A stretch of 64,000 nucleotides of DNA from Incurvaria masculella (Eukaryota > Arthropoda > Insecta > Lepidoptera > Incurvariidae). The notes beneath the pieces were generated by a model, which was not told the DNA's origin, ran no database searches, and worked only from the letters and a program-made list of their open reading frames with translations. The DNA is taken from positions 17,444,501 to 17,508,500 of the forward strand of contig OX335651.1 of NCBI GenBank assembly GCA_946894095.1, written 5' to 3'. Positions 11,737 through 21,818 of this stretch are shown here, one piece after another. Made by a program: the position numbers and the translations under genes. The number at the start of each line of letters is the position of its first letter. The first letter of the stretch is position 1.

Positions 11737-12000
11737 TAACAAAAAAAATAACCGACTTCAAGGAAAAAGCACTAAAAAGTAAAAAATAATTTTCATTTTT
11801 GTAGTTACGATTTCTGTTATTTTTTGAGTCGGTGTCAGCCAAGGTTAGGTTAGGTTAGGTTAGGTTAGGTTCTCTTGATTGGCGCAGCGCGTGCCCGGCT
11901 GACGCCGACTCAAAAAATAACAGAAATCGTAACTACAAAAATGAAAATTATTTTTTACTTTTTAGTGCTTTTTCCTTGAAGTCGGTTATTTTTTTTGTTA
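11737..12000. repeat. Near-perfect inverted repeat with telomeric TTAGG loop
   Basis: Arms 11737-11840 and 11897-12000 are 104 bases each and differ at one position when I compare them by eye (GGTGTCAGCC against GGCGTCAGCC). Each arm contains AACCGACTTCAAGG, linking it to the adjacent AACCGACTTC repeat. The 56-base spacer holds about five units of the insect telomere repeat (GGTTA read on this strand, 11843-11871), then GC-rich sequence. Such identity between arms implies a recent origin or active correction. It could be a fold-back element or an inverted tandem duplication. Confidence 0.95.
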
Positions 12001-12039
12001 TTAATTATCTGATTCAAATGTTCAAGTATTCATGCATTG

Positions 12040-12100
12040 TACTGAGGCATATCCTGCTGTATTGTTTTTGGTTTGTAACAATACAGCAGGCTATGGCAGT
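12040..12100. other. Stem-loop of about 60 bases
   Basis: CCTGCTGTATTGTT (12053-12066) pairs perfectly with AACAATACAGCAGG (12077-12090) around a 10-base loop. The stem extends outward imperfectly (TACTGAGGCATAT with CTATGGCAGTA). Length and shape resemble a microRNA precursor, but it sits 40 bases from a fold-back repeat and could equally be a small MITE relic. Confidence 0.55.
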
Positions 12101-12484
12101 AGCATTTAGATCTAAGTATGTATTTCATAATTGTGGACGGAAAAATATGTTATGAAGTTTCTTTGCGGGTTCTTCTTTACTGGGTTGATAAATACGCGGA
12201 TCTTTGTGACGTAACTTGGTGTAGTTTGACTACCAAAAAGTTTAAGTAAATAACAAAAAAAATATTAAATTACCCGTCCCTTCACTAATCAAAAGGGTTC
12301 GCATTGAAGCTAAACACAACTAGATTCGGTATCAAAACATCGTGATATCGTATCATATACTAATAAGTAAGTAAGGGACTTGCAGATTTAAATTGGTTCT
12401 AAACCATCCCATGACACGTATTCTATTCGAGCTATTCTGTCGGATAAGAAAGAAAGTGATGGAAACAATTTTGTTTCACCAGTA
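12101..12484. other. Unassigned sequence
   Basis: Nothing recognised between the stem-loop and the next M1 copy. Confidence 0.4.
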
Positions 12485-12672
12485 TTAGGGTTCCGTACCC
12501 AGAGGGTAAAAACGGAACCCTATTACTAAGCCTCCGCTGTCCGTCCGTCCGTCTGTCCGTCTGTCACATGGCTGTATCTCATGAACCGTAACAGGTAGGA
12601 AGCTGAAATGTTCACAGATTATGTATTTATTTTGCCGCTATAACGACTCGTACTTGGGCGGTTTTTTATAAC
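12485..12672 (-). mobile_element. M1 dispersed element, copy 3, internally deleted
   Basis: It opens TTAGGGTTCCGTACCC, keeps the CCGTCCGTCCGTC tract and the CTATAACG centre, then jumps to CGACTCGTACTTGGGCGG. About 100 bases of the middle are missing. Confidence 0.85.
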
Positions 12673-12849
12673 ACGTGGGAACACCCCTAAGGTCGGCTTG
12701 AGATGTTAATTTGATTTGCTACGTCGATAGGTTTATTTTTTTGTTCTCAATATTTTAATAATACCATCGTGCTGATTTTTTTTTATATAGAACAGTAGAT
12801 AGAACAAGGATTTAATGGATTTCAGATGACACAGAATCAATACTACGTG

Positions 12850-13133
12850 TCGAATTCTGTAGATCCATACTCATATTATAAATACGAAAATAACTTTCTG
12901 TCGTTTTCACGCCTAAACTGCAGAAAACAATTTTGATTAAATTTGGTATAGAGAGAGTCTGGACATCGGGAAAAGACATTGGCTGCCTTTCGTTTCCAAA
13001 ATTTAATTGAAAAGAGGGTGACAAGGGGAGATGCAAGTTTGTACGGGTAGCTCAATAACATAAAATATTAGGTTCACCACGACATCAATCTGAAACGACA
13101 CTGGCCCGAGCGGAGCCGGGTATCTCAGCTAGT
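12850..13133 (+). mobile_element. Helitron-like fragment sharing the H1 3' end
   Basis: The right end GCCCGAGCGGAGCCGGGTATC...CAGCTAGTA is the same terminus as in the large H1 copies; CTAG followed by T fits a Helitron 3' end. The left part has CATATTATAAATACG and TTGATTAAATTTGGTAT, also typical of this group. The body is much shorter than in H1, so this is a separate subfamily or a deleted copy. It contains no Rep/helicase sequence. Confidence 0.65.
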
Positions 13134-13356
13134 ATTTTCACATAGCTCAGCCTTTATCGACAATAATGAGCAAAGGGTTGGTTCCTTAAGAGCCCGCTAC
13201 ATGCTGCGGTCGGCGCCTAATTAACTTACGTTACTGAAGCTAGCCGGAACCACTTTCCCGCCTCCCCCCCGCCGGCACCGTGAAGCCTGCAGGCTGCACT
13301 CTCGACTCTGCCTATCTAGACACCTTGCAGTTTGTTTATTACATTTGATCCTTCTT

Positions 13357-13870
13357 CCTTATTCTGCTAATTGATAACTGCGCGCGTTATGTTTCTGTTT
13401 TCTCAAAACCGCATGTTTCGCGCGAAATGGTATTCTACTAACGCAGTTTGCAAAATGCATGCGTTGTGTTTGTGTTTTGTTCGCAAACTCGTAACGCGCG
13501 CTCATGTTCTCGTGGGCCGTGTGTTTTGCCGAAAATTTGCGGTTTTGAGAATTCTATTTGTCAGATTCGGAGCATCGGATCGCCGAACTTCGAATATCAC
13601 TTTTCTACATTACGTTGGCATATCGCTGTCTCTTTCTTTTCGTATGTCATATTTGAGTGAGAAAATATCTGTCAAAATCGTGACAGGTTATTTTACCCTG
13701 TAGGCGGCGCGCAAGACAAACCACTCCATAGACAATAACAAAACGCGTGTGTGAATAAGATGAATACCGATTTTTGGAAACCGCACTCGAAACTTAGCGT
13801 GTTATGTTTGACGAAAACATAACTTATACGGAATGGTTTGAAATTGGACAAATAGCAGAATCGGGCTTCT
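13357..13870 (+). mobile_element. T1 inverted-repeat element, copy 1
   Basis: A second copy lies at 50758-51274. The two are almost identical over about 510 bases and unrelated outside, which defines the element. The ends are inverted: the left end reads (GAAG)CCTTATTCTGCTAATTG and the right end, reverse-complemented, GAAGCCCGATTCTGCTATTTG. In this copy the first bases of the left end are altered (CTTCTT). A 110-codon frame (13371-13703) is open in both copies with a handful of substitutions, but has no known domain. Confidence 0.88.
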
Positions 13871-13975
13871 GCCGGTGAAACGTTTTGTATGCACCGCTGG
13901 ATTATGTTAGGCATCTGTTGATGGTTGAATTTCGTATTCGTTCGTAGGTCAAGTCAATTATATATTACGGATGAC

Positions 13976-14574
13976 TCTTTTTTTTATTTATTTTTCATTT
14001 AGGTTCATCAACAAGAACACCGCTCAAACATACATAGAAAATACAGATAGAGGATAAAAGACTGAGCGTATTCTTAATTATAGTAGAACGAACACAACAT
14101 TCACTACAAATTGATACCTAACCTAGCACAATTCGAGCTAAAATTTCAAATGACACTAGCACATAACAAGCAAAACACAATAATAGAACAAGAAGATAAA
14201 AGAAAAAATAAAATAAAACGAATATTACATGTAACATATATTTGGATAAACAGTGAAACCTTTCTGAGATTTTTCTTAATTTTTCCCTCCATTGCCATTC
14301 CAGAACGCACATTCAAATCAAAACCAAAATCTTTAATTTTTGATATTGCGTTGAAATTGGTAAATATTTTTGAAAGAGACGAATGAAAACCGAGATTTGT
14401 TCTAAATTTATTAATTTTAAGAGGAATCAAATTAGTTGCTCTAGCACCACGTCTGGGAACTTTAAACGATACTTTTTCTAATAAGAAGGGACAATTAATT
14501 TTATCGTTTTTAATTTTGAAAAGAAATGATTGACCAGCTATAAATCTAAGCTGCTCCAGAGATAAAAAGAACAT
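13976..14574 (-). pseudogene. LINE 3' fragment: C-terminal end of an ORF2
   Basis: The minus-strand frame 14146-14574 contains VSFKVPRRGARATNL and KFRTNLGFHSSLSKI, which resemble the short C-terminal region after the reverse transcriptase in Jockey/CR1-type LINEs (VPRR...R...L...RTN...S). On the minus strand the frame is followed by AT-rich sequence ending ATTTATTT and poly-A (the T-run at about 13979-13987). The reverse transcriptase itself is absent, the usual result of 5' truncation during reverse transcription. It stands head to head with the larger LINE at 14751. Confidence 0.6.
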
Positions 14575-14750
14575 AAATTATTTAAATATATTTTCCAGAA
14601 ATCTGAAATGATATTGTGTAAATTGATATCAATTACATGTGGAATAAAATTTTAGCTGAATTACAACCGTTGCATTCTAGGCTCCTTTGCTGATTTTAAT
14701 TGGCAATATTTTTAACGGGTTCGGAATAAAGGCACCGATACTTCACTTAA

Positions 14751-17006
14751 GTGTTAATTTATTTTTTTTACATCTTCAATGATCAATCAGTCATTACAAA
14801 ACTGCAAGGTCGAAATTACATACACCAGGAAATGAACCTCGATAATTTAATTGAATTATTAGATAGAGAAACGTGGAATACAGTTTATGCTTGTGCGAAC
14901 ACAAACGTGGCATGGAATATTTTTTTGGAATTGTATTCTGGCTATATAAAGACATGCTCATGTGAAAAAGCCGTGCAACAAAGACACCAATCACGCACCC
15001 TAAAACCATGGATCACACGCGGACTAGTACACTGTATGCATAGACGTGATCGCATTCACAAATTAGTTAGAAAACAACCTGAAAATGTGTCACTGAAATC
15101 GTACTACTGTAGATACAGAAACATTTGTGGTAAATTACTCAAACGCTCGAAAAGAGCTTACTTTAAAAACAAAGTCAATGATGCCGGTTCTGATTCTAAA
15201 AAACTGTGGAAAGTTATTAATGAAGCCAGTGATCGAGTAAAACCGAAACACAATATTGTGGGGCTGGAAATAGGTGGAAATTTAGAAAATGTTCAAGAAA
15301 ATTCGGATTTAGTCTTAAATTACGCTAATAATTACTTTAGTAAGGTTGGGGAGACTCTAGCATCTGATCATCTCATGATTCACAACATCACTGATTGCTC
15401 TAAAAATGAAGATGAGGGGACACCTGTATCACCATCTTTCCTTCTACTATCAGCATCTCAGTCCGAAATATCTGATATTATAAAAAAATTAAAGAACACA
15501 GAGGCTTCAGGTGCTGACCAAATTACATCTGTAACACTTAAAAAAACGGTCCAATATATACTCGAACCTTTGCAATACTTGGTTAACCTTAGCTTACAAA
15601 CTGGTATTTTTCCAGATTCTCTGAAATGTGCAGTTGTTATCCCTGTTTTTAAAAAAGGTTCAAAGTTACTTATTGAGAATTATAGACCAATCTCCTTACT
15701 ATCTAATTTATCAAAAATACTAGAAGAAGTAGTTAAAATGCGTCTGAATGAATTTTTAAAATCACAAAATATACTCTCACAAAATCAATTTGGCTTTCAG
15801 GTTGGCCTTAGCACCAATGACGCTATTGCTAAGGTTGTTAAGTATCTCAGCAAAAATGTCGATAATGGTAGAAAATGTTTGGCTGTTTTCATTGATATGG
15901 CAAAAGCATTTGATACGGTATCACATGTAGTCCTACTCACAAAGATGAAGGCGGTTGGCATTACTGGTACATTCCTAGAATGGTTCAAAAGCTATCTTAC
16001 AGGGAGGACACAGATGGTCACTTTACAAGGCAAATACAGTAAACCGCTATCTATTACCTATGGCGTACCACAAGGAAGTGTGCTTGGGCCTATCTTATTC
16101 TGCATTTACATCAACGATTTATGTAAACTTAAAATTAAAGGTGAGATTGTATGCTTTGCGGATGATACCGCTCCTATGTTTAGTGAAAATAGTTGGGACT
16201 CTGTGTTTGAATCTGCGGAAGAAGGAACAAATCAAGTGAAAAAATGGCTTGACAATAACATACTAACTGTTAATATACTGAAAACAGCCTACATGACATT
16301 TAGCCATAATAAAGTTGGACAACCTGACACTGAAAAAATATTAACTATGCACTATTGTCAACCTGATCAATGTAAATGTAAGCCATTGAACCGTGTCTCA
16401 CAGATAACATACCTCGGTGTAATTTTTGATATAAATCTAAGGTGGGATCAACAGGTAGAACGATTATCAGGTAGAATGCGCAAATTAGGCTACGTTTTTA
16501 AGGAACTACGCCACATCTTGGATGAAAATTCACTAAAAGATGTTTATTATGCGATTTCTCAATCACTCTTGGTGTATGGAACAGTCGCCTGGGGTGGATG
16601 TGGCACTAATATAATGAATAAATTAAATATAGCACAACGATGCCAACTCAAAATGATATACAAGAAACCTCGCCTATTCTCGACAGATGAAATTTACAAA
16701 CTAGCTGATGTCCTCGACCCAAGGCAACTATTCCTTAAACAAATCTTATTGCGTTTTAATATAGAAAAGGAGGTTTATCTACGCTCACAACAAATTCAAC
16801 TAACACGTACCAGCACAAATATAAATTACTCCCTACCTAATGCGCGCACACTACTCGGGCGACGCCACTTCCCCTATCTCTCAGTTAAATTGTACAACAA
16901 ATTACCCCATACACTAAAAACCCTTGACAATGATCACTTATTCAAAAGAGAATTGCAAAATTATCTCAAGTTGCACAGCAACATAGGAGAACTTGACTTG
17001 AAATAG
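14751..17006 (+). CDS. Non-LTR retrotransposon reverse transcriptase (CR1/Jockey-type LINE)
   Basis: A 751-codon uninterrupted frame opens just after a stop; the first codon is GTG and the first ATG is at 14832 (residue 28), so the true start is lost. Residues about 80-170 resemble the linker that follows the endonuclease in such LINEs (KPWITRGL, YYCRYRNICGKLLKRSKRAYF). Reverse transcriptase motifs follow in order: IPVFKKGSK and NYRPISLLSNLSKI near 295-320, QNQFGFQVGLSTNDAI near 345-360, motif A FIDMAKAFD near 379-387, GVPQGSVLGPILF near 437-450, and the catalytic box FADDT at 469-473 (YADD in most relatives). A thumb-like region ends in RRHFPYLSVKLYNKLP near 705. The upstream AP endonuclease is missing, so the element is 5' truncated. 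The long intact frame suggests recent insertion. Confidence 0.95.
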   Translation: MLIYFFYIFNDQSVITKLQGRNYIHQEMNLDNLIELLDRETWNTVYACANTNVAWNIFLELYSGYIKTCSCEKAVQQRHQSRTLKPWITRGLVHCMHRRDRIHKLVRKQPENVSLKSYYCRYRNICGKLLKRSKRAYFKNKVNDAGSDSKKLWKVINEASDRVKPKHNIVGLEIGGNLENVQENSDLVLNYANNYFSKVGETLASDHLMIHNITDCSKNEDEGTPVSPSFLLLSASQSEISDIIKKLKNTEASGADQITSVTLKKTVQYILEPLQYLVNLSLQTGIFPDSLKCAVVIPVFKKGSKLLIENYRPISLLSNLSKILEEVVKMRLNEFLKSQNILSQNQFGFQVGLSTNDAIAKVVKYLSKNVDNGRKCLAVFIDMAKAFDTVSHVVLLTKMKAVGITGTFLEWFKSYLTGRTQMVTLQGKYSKPLSITYGVPQGSVLGPILFCIYINDLCKLKIKGEIVCFADDTAPMFSENSWDSVFESAEEGTNQVKKWLDNNILTVNILKTAYMTFSHNKVGQPDTEKILTMHYCQPDQCKCKPLNRVSQITYLGVIFDINLRWDQQVERLSGRMRKLGYVFKELRHILDENSLKDVYYAISQSLLVYGTVAWGGCGTNIMNKLNIAQRCQLKMIYKKPRLFSTDEIYKLADVLDPRQLFLKQILLRFNIEKEVYLRSQQIQLTRTSTNINYSLPNARTLLGRRHFPYLSVKLYNKLPHTLKTLDNDHLFKRELQNYLKLHSNIGELDLK

Positions 17007-17572
17007 GTACTACACGCCTAAAGAAGAATAAAATTTCCCTTCACCCACTATAACACACAACTACACAAAATATACTCACACATATAAACCTAAACATATA
17101 TAGTATATATATTATACACTATTTATATACACTATATTTATTACTTATTTTTAATAGATATGCAATTATGTATTTATTATACAACAAAATATTATACGTA
17201 GATATAAATAAAACCTAGTACTACCCATATCTACGGCTTATGTAAAAAAAAAAAAAATTAAATAACATTTAACGATTAGGATATATATATATAGGATATA
17301 CAAGCACTGTACTCATATGTAAACTTAGTAGCATGTCTCTCATCACACCTGTGCTTACATCGAGTAATCTGTGCTTACAGCTATTAAATATATATTATCA
17401 AATAATTGCTAACCCTAGAACGGGCCACACCTTGTTGGGTAGCAATGCAATGTAATTTTGATCTGCTGTTGGACTTACTACAAGGCAAAAATTTTATGTA
17501 TACATCTTTGTGAACACTTCTACCATGCATATATCAAATAAATAAATAAAATAAATAAATAAATAAATAAAT
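17007..17572 (+). mobile_element. 3' untranslated region and AAAT tail of the LINE
   Basis: AT-rich non-coding sequence follows the stop codon and ends in an (AAAT)n tract at about 17535-17572. A simple-repeat tail is usual for CR1/L2-related LINEs, which often end in short tandem repeats instead of poly-A. I could not find a clear target duplication. Confidence 0.75.
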
Positions 17573-19826
17573 CTTCAGTGGTGACTCTAATAGACTGTCA
17601 GTCGTATTCAGAGAGAACCTGTCAACCCTAAGTACGAGATTAGCACCGGACTAACCTTACAAAAACCGGTTTAGTCCGACCTTAAAACGCTTACTAAAGT
17701 TAGTCCGCCCACTCTGTAAACAGCTGTATGATTTTTAAAAAACTTGTTCCTGGTTGCGGAGACCGGTTTCTGTCTCCAAAACAAGAGATGACAGTGCAAC
17801 AATATACAAATTTCATAGTTTAATTTTAGAAAAATTATTTTGAGTGCCAGTATACACGTAGAAAAGCATCGAACAGCGCTCACACAAAATATTTATTTCG
17901 TCTGTTGCAAACACGTTTATTGGACTTCATTTTGAAATACAAGAACTTTAAATTTTTGTTTTAAATTAAAATACCTCATTTTTTATTCACACTTAATTCG
18001 CTACAGGTTTCCAGGAACGAGAGAAAACTTCATTATCGCGCGTTCCCGCTGGCGGCGAAGATTTGAGTTTTCATTGTCTTGAAAGTTGCATAGCTTGATT
18101 ATTCGATTCATACTGGAGGCCGCGGCGTTGAAGGCGGGAGGGAGAGGGGGGGGGGGGAAAGAGGGGGCGGTATTTAAGGGAAGTAGTAACGAATCATTAA
18201 AAATTGCTGGCCTTGTTTCTAGTCCCAGTATAGATATAATGAGCCAAGGAGGTGAAAAACATTGCTTATATTAGGACCAGTCCGCAGCTCTTCTCTGATA
18301 TCTTAGAAAATTTCCAAGACGATCAGCACTTTCCCCTTTGCCGAGTACCACTCTATAATATCATACTTACACTTAACTTGATCGTAATATTTCCTTATCG
18401 TATCTCCTTTATAACGCGGCAAACGTTATCCCCGGGCGCCAATAACACGGCGTTCGTTATAACGCGCTCGACTCGACTCTAAAGCGAGTCTCGCACAAGG
18501 GCCCTTCTCTATAGCGGACTATAGACTAGTCCAGTGATAATAGTACACATTAACACATTAAATACAATTAGCGCGGTGTGGATTTTTTTAGCATTGATAA
18601 AACGGTTTGCGCTGATCCAGAAGTGACAAGAATGATTAACGTTTATTTTGGGATAACAATTTGATTCTTAAATACACAAAGATATTGTATTGTTTCGTTC
18701 TAGACTACCACAACGTTAAAACAGGAATAAACGCGAGACGTTCTTGTTCCCTAGCACTAAAAGCGTCGCCATTATAGTTTTTATGAGTTTTACTAAGAAA
18801 TAGCGAAAATAATTGATTGAAACATTCACAGGTGATAAGATCATTTTGTATCGCTTCCATTTTTTTTTATTTCTGTTGGTTTTTTAATGAATATACGCAA
18901 CATACATACTTCCATTTTACATCACAGCGAGTCGCGCGCGTAGTCGACATTATTATGGGAGCGTTGAATGCAGTTTGGCTGTTTAGGCAAACACTCGGCC
19001 ACGCGGTTGTCGAGCGAGTCTCTAGTGCACTCCTTTTTTACGTTCTTAATAAATACAATGATAAATTAAAGAGGGCTTTCCGGCTTCTGGTGCGGAGCCG
19101 TCAGCAGGCACCAGCGGAGCGCTATCAAGTCCTGCCCACCGGTATCGGTCTGAACTAAGTGGAATCGGAGCGCATGAGCATCCAACGAAAGAGACGGCCC
19201 CATTAGGCCAATGAATGAAGCTAAAATTTGGGGCTTACCAAAGCACTAAATCGTCCGTCCATGAAATCTTCAGAATGTGTACAAATACAGGTTTTAAAAA
19301 TGAATGACTCAGAATCTAACATTTTTTTTTCCCGGAACTTAGGTATTTTGGCCAAAAACACAAAATATGCGGTATCATTTGCTGCAAAAATGGCCCGCCA
19401 AATTTCTTTTCAATGTCCAATAAAATGGGTTAATAGGTATATATTTGTTCAGGAATCCAACAATTTTTTTACACAAAAGCGAGTTTTTTTTTAAAAATAC
19501 ACAGTTTTCGCTCTCATAAACTCGGCAGAATTGGGCAGCCCAATCTGTCGTCACACATTTGTTTTTAATTCTTATCAGATCGATAATTTCAACGAATCCA
19601 ACAAATTTGTTACTGGCAACACATATATTTTGCTAATGGCCAAATAAAGTAAACGGCATAATTTGCCCGCCCATTTTTTAAATTATAATGATAATAAATG
19701 AATGATAATAAATGAATGATAATATAATGATAAATAATGATAATAAGCGTCGTGGCAGCTGGATCGCGGCGACGACGCGGCGGTCAAGCACCTTTACCTT
19801 CCACTTACTAAAGAAGCAAGCTATGC
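17573..19826. other. Unassigned; contains a G12 run
   Basis: No gene recognised. A run of twelve G within a purine-rich block (18131-18170) could form G-quadruplex DNA. Open frames of 60-113 codons (18086, 18252, 18817, 19228) lack recognisable motifs. AATGATAATAA-type simple sequence lies at about 19685-19745, just before the next SINE. Confidence 0.4.
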
Positions 19827-20211
19827 TTTTTTTTTTATGTGACTGGACATGGATGGCTAATACCACAAGTTCTGTCATGGTATTAGCCCAACACACCACA
19901 TGGGAACTAGGTGCCATGCCAGGACCTTCCTTATATTGCACGGCTACATTGAACTGGATGGAAAACACGGACAATTTTTTCATTGCCGCTTCGACCATCG
20001 TTCATCCAATGCGATGGTACCAACCCGGGCGGGATAAACCCTACCACCTAGTAAGTAAGGAAAGGGACCTACAGTTTAACGTGGAATCCGAACCACGGCC
20101 AGCCTCTCTCAACGGTCGAATGGTCACCCATCCAAGACCAGACCGGACCCAGCGTTGCTTAACTTCGGAGAGCGATCGCCGAAGTGTCCCGCCACTGGGC
20201 CACTGAGGCTT
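19827..20211 (-). mobile_element. SINE with 5S rRNA-like head, near full length
   Basis: A reversed copy with its poly-T at 19828. The body and 3' end are the same as in the tRNA-headed SINEs, but the head is different. Reverse-complemented, about 20110-20180 reads CCGAAGTTAAGCAACG, then GGTC...CTTGGATGGGTGACC, which matches the internal-promoter half of eukaryotic 5S rRNA (known family sequence: CCGAAGTTAAGCAACGTCGG...CTTGGATGGGTGACC). The element begins GCCTCAGTGGCCCAGTGGCG. This is a SINE3-type head on a SINE2-type body. Confidence 0.92.
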
Positions 20212-20678
20212 GGAGGCGTCCCTTAGCACTGGGGCTTCAAACAGTGTATACAACTTGCGCCTTGTTTTCTTACAATGTACAAGGATGTCGGATGGCAACT
20301 GTCTTTTTTTCTAGAATGTTCAACACAAGCATAAACAAATATATTTTACAGGTTAGTTTAGTTAGGTTTGTTTCACTAGTTCAAACATTTAATTTGCGTT
20401 TTGAATGAATTACATATGCCCATTTTGATATAGCATTTAAACAGCACGCAAAAAAATTAATTTGTATTAGCTTCTATTTTCTTATTTCAAGATATTTACA
20501 TATATCTTGACTGGACTATGTGTCTGGCTTCACTCTTTGTAACATTTTTACTCGTTAACAGCCTCTGCCGCGGCAGAGGCGGAGTAGTGCTGTTCACTTT
20601 TTATAATTTGAACTTTAACCTCGACCGGTCAGGAGGCAAATAAAAACGCTCTTATCGTAAAATACTTCATCCAACAAA
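20212..20678. other. Unassigned sequence
   Basis: Nothing recognised apart from a short palindrome, GCCTCTGCCGCGGCAGAGGC, at about 20562-20581. Confidence 0.4.
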
Positions 20679-21818
20679 TCTAATCTAATAAATATTATAA
20701 AGGGGAAAGTTTGTAATAATGGATGGATGGATGGATGGATGGATGGATGGATGGATGGATGTTTGTTACTCTTTCACGTAAAAACTACTGAATGGATTCT
20801 AATGAAACTTTACAATAATATAGCTTATACATCAGAATAACACATAGGCTACAATTTATGTGCCCATGGGCTTTAGAACTTTCACGGGGCTGCGAAAACG
20901 ATGCCGGTAGCCATACTTCACACTAGGGGGAGAGGAGCCGGGGGCGGTGGCGGGGAGCGGCGGCGGGGGGAGGGCAGACGTCGTGACTGTTTGGTGTCCG
21001 TTTGGCGAATTTTCAAGGCACTAGCGATTTGTAAAACTTAGTACATGTACATTTAACTACCCGGGAATTAGGATTGACTAAATAGAATTCAGTTCCGCTT
21101 ACGCTAAGATGGGGCTGTCATACAAACTGCAATGCTATGCACGGCTCGGCTTTGCGGCGGCAGCGCTTACTTTTACTGAAGTACGGCTTGGTATTTCCTG
21201 CAACTTTAGGACTACTTGGCATCACGCTAAATCGCCGGAGGAGCGACCAACAGAATAAAATCCTTGAGAACCAATTACTCGATTTAGAAGTGCATTGTAT
21301 CTACGTCTAGCCTGATTCTACTAAAAACTTAAAGATTACATAATATAACGCTTCATTACCAGAAGGGTAAGTAGTGAGTCTTAAAGTCTTATAACATGCG
21401 AACCACTTACCTGATTTATATGCGTATTTTATCAATGTATAGCATCTCTGGGAGCAGTCAGGTTCGAGATGGGTTACTGTTTTCGATGTTGAGGCTGGCT
21501 GTGGGTTGGAGTCCACGCAAAACTTACCTACGTTACACGTTACTTGCTAGGTAAGCAATGTAGCAGTGAAAGTGCAGAAAGGTTCTCGCGGCAAATGTTT
21601 TTTTTTTAAATAGCCACCAAACGCTCTAAATGGGAATTATTGGATGTTTCTCATTAAATCATGCTATTTCGGCTCGAACGATCTTGATTAAATTTGGTAC
21701 ATGGATACATTGTCCTGGACCAGTTTGACCCTATTTTGGACCAGTCATGTGGGCTACTTTTTATCCATGAGATAATTTAGCCGACACTAACCCGAGCGGA
21801 GCCGGGTACCGCAGCTAG
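20679..21818 (+). mobile_element. Helitron-like element H1, copy 1
   Basis: A 1.1-kb non-coding element. The 5' end is TCTAATAAATATTATAAAGGGG; then come a (GGAT)n tract (20719-20761), GTGCCCATGGGCTTTAGAAC, a GC-rich patch (20930-20985), and a 3' end CCCGAGCGGAGCCGGGTACCGCAGCTAG before T. TC at the start, a GC-rich possible hairpin shortly before the end, CTAG at the end, insertion next to T, no inverted ends and no target duplication all fit a non-autonomous Helitron. A 69-codon minus frame (21307-21516) recurs in all three copies but is unlikely to be a gene. Confidence 0.72.

Noticed and set aside
11843..11871. Chromosome end or telomere-proximal sequence
   Set aside because: Only about five TTAGG units, enclosed in a hairpin, with ordinary dispersed repeats on both sides.
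13371..13703. 110-codon open frame conserved at 50776-51108 as a gene
   Set aside because: It lies inside two recent copies of the same inverted-repeat element. Conservation reflects the repeat's youth, and no protein motif is visible.
20110..20211. 5S rRNA gene on the minus strand (likewise at 63720-63802)
   Set aside because: Only the internal-promoter half of 5S rRNA is recognisable and it is fused to a SINE body with an A-tail.
21307..21516. 69-codon frame present at 21307, 22425 and 56966 as a conserved small protein
   Set aside because: All three are the same position of the H1 repeat; the encoded sequence resembles no protein I know and changes are not obviously biased to silent sites.
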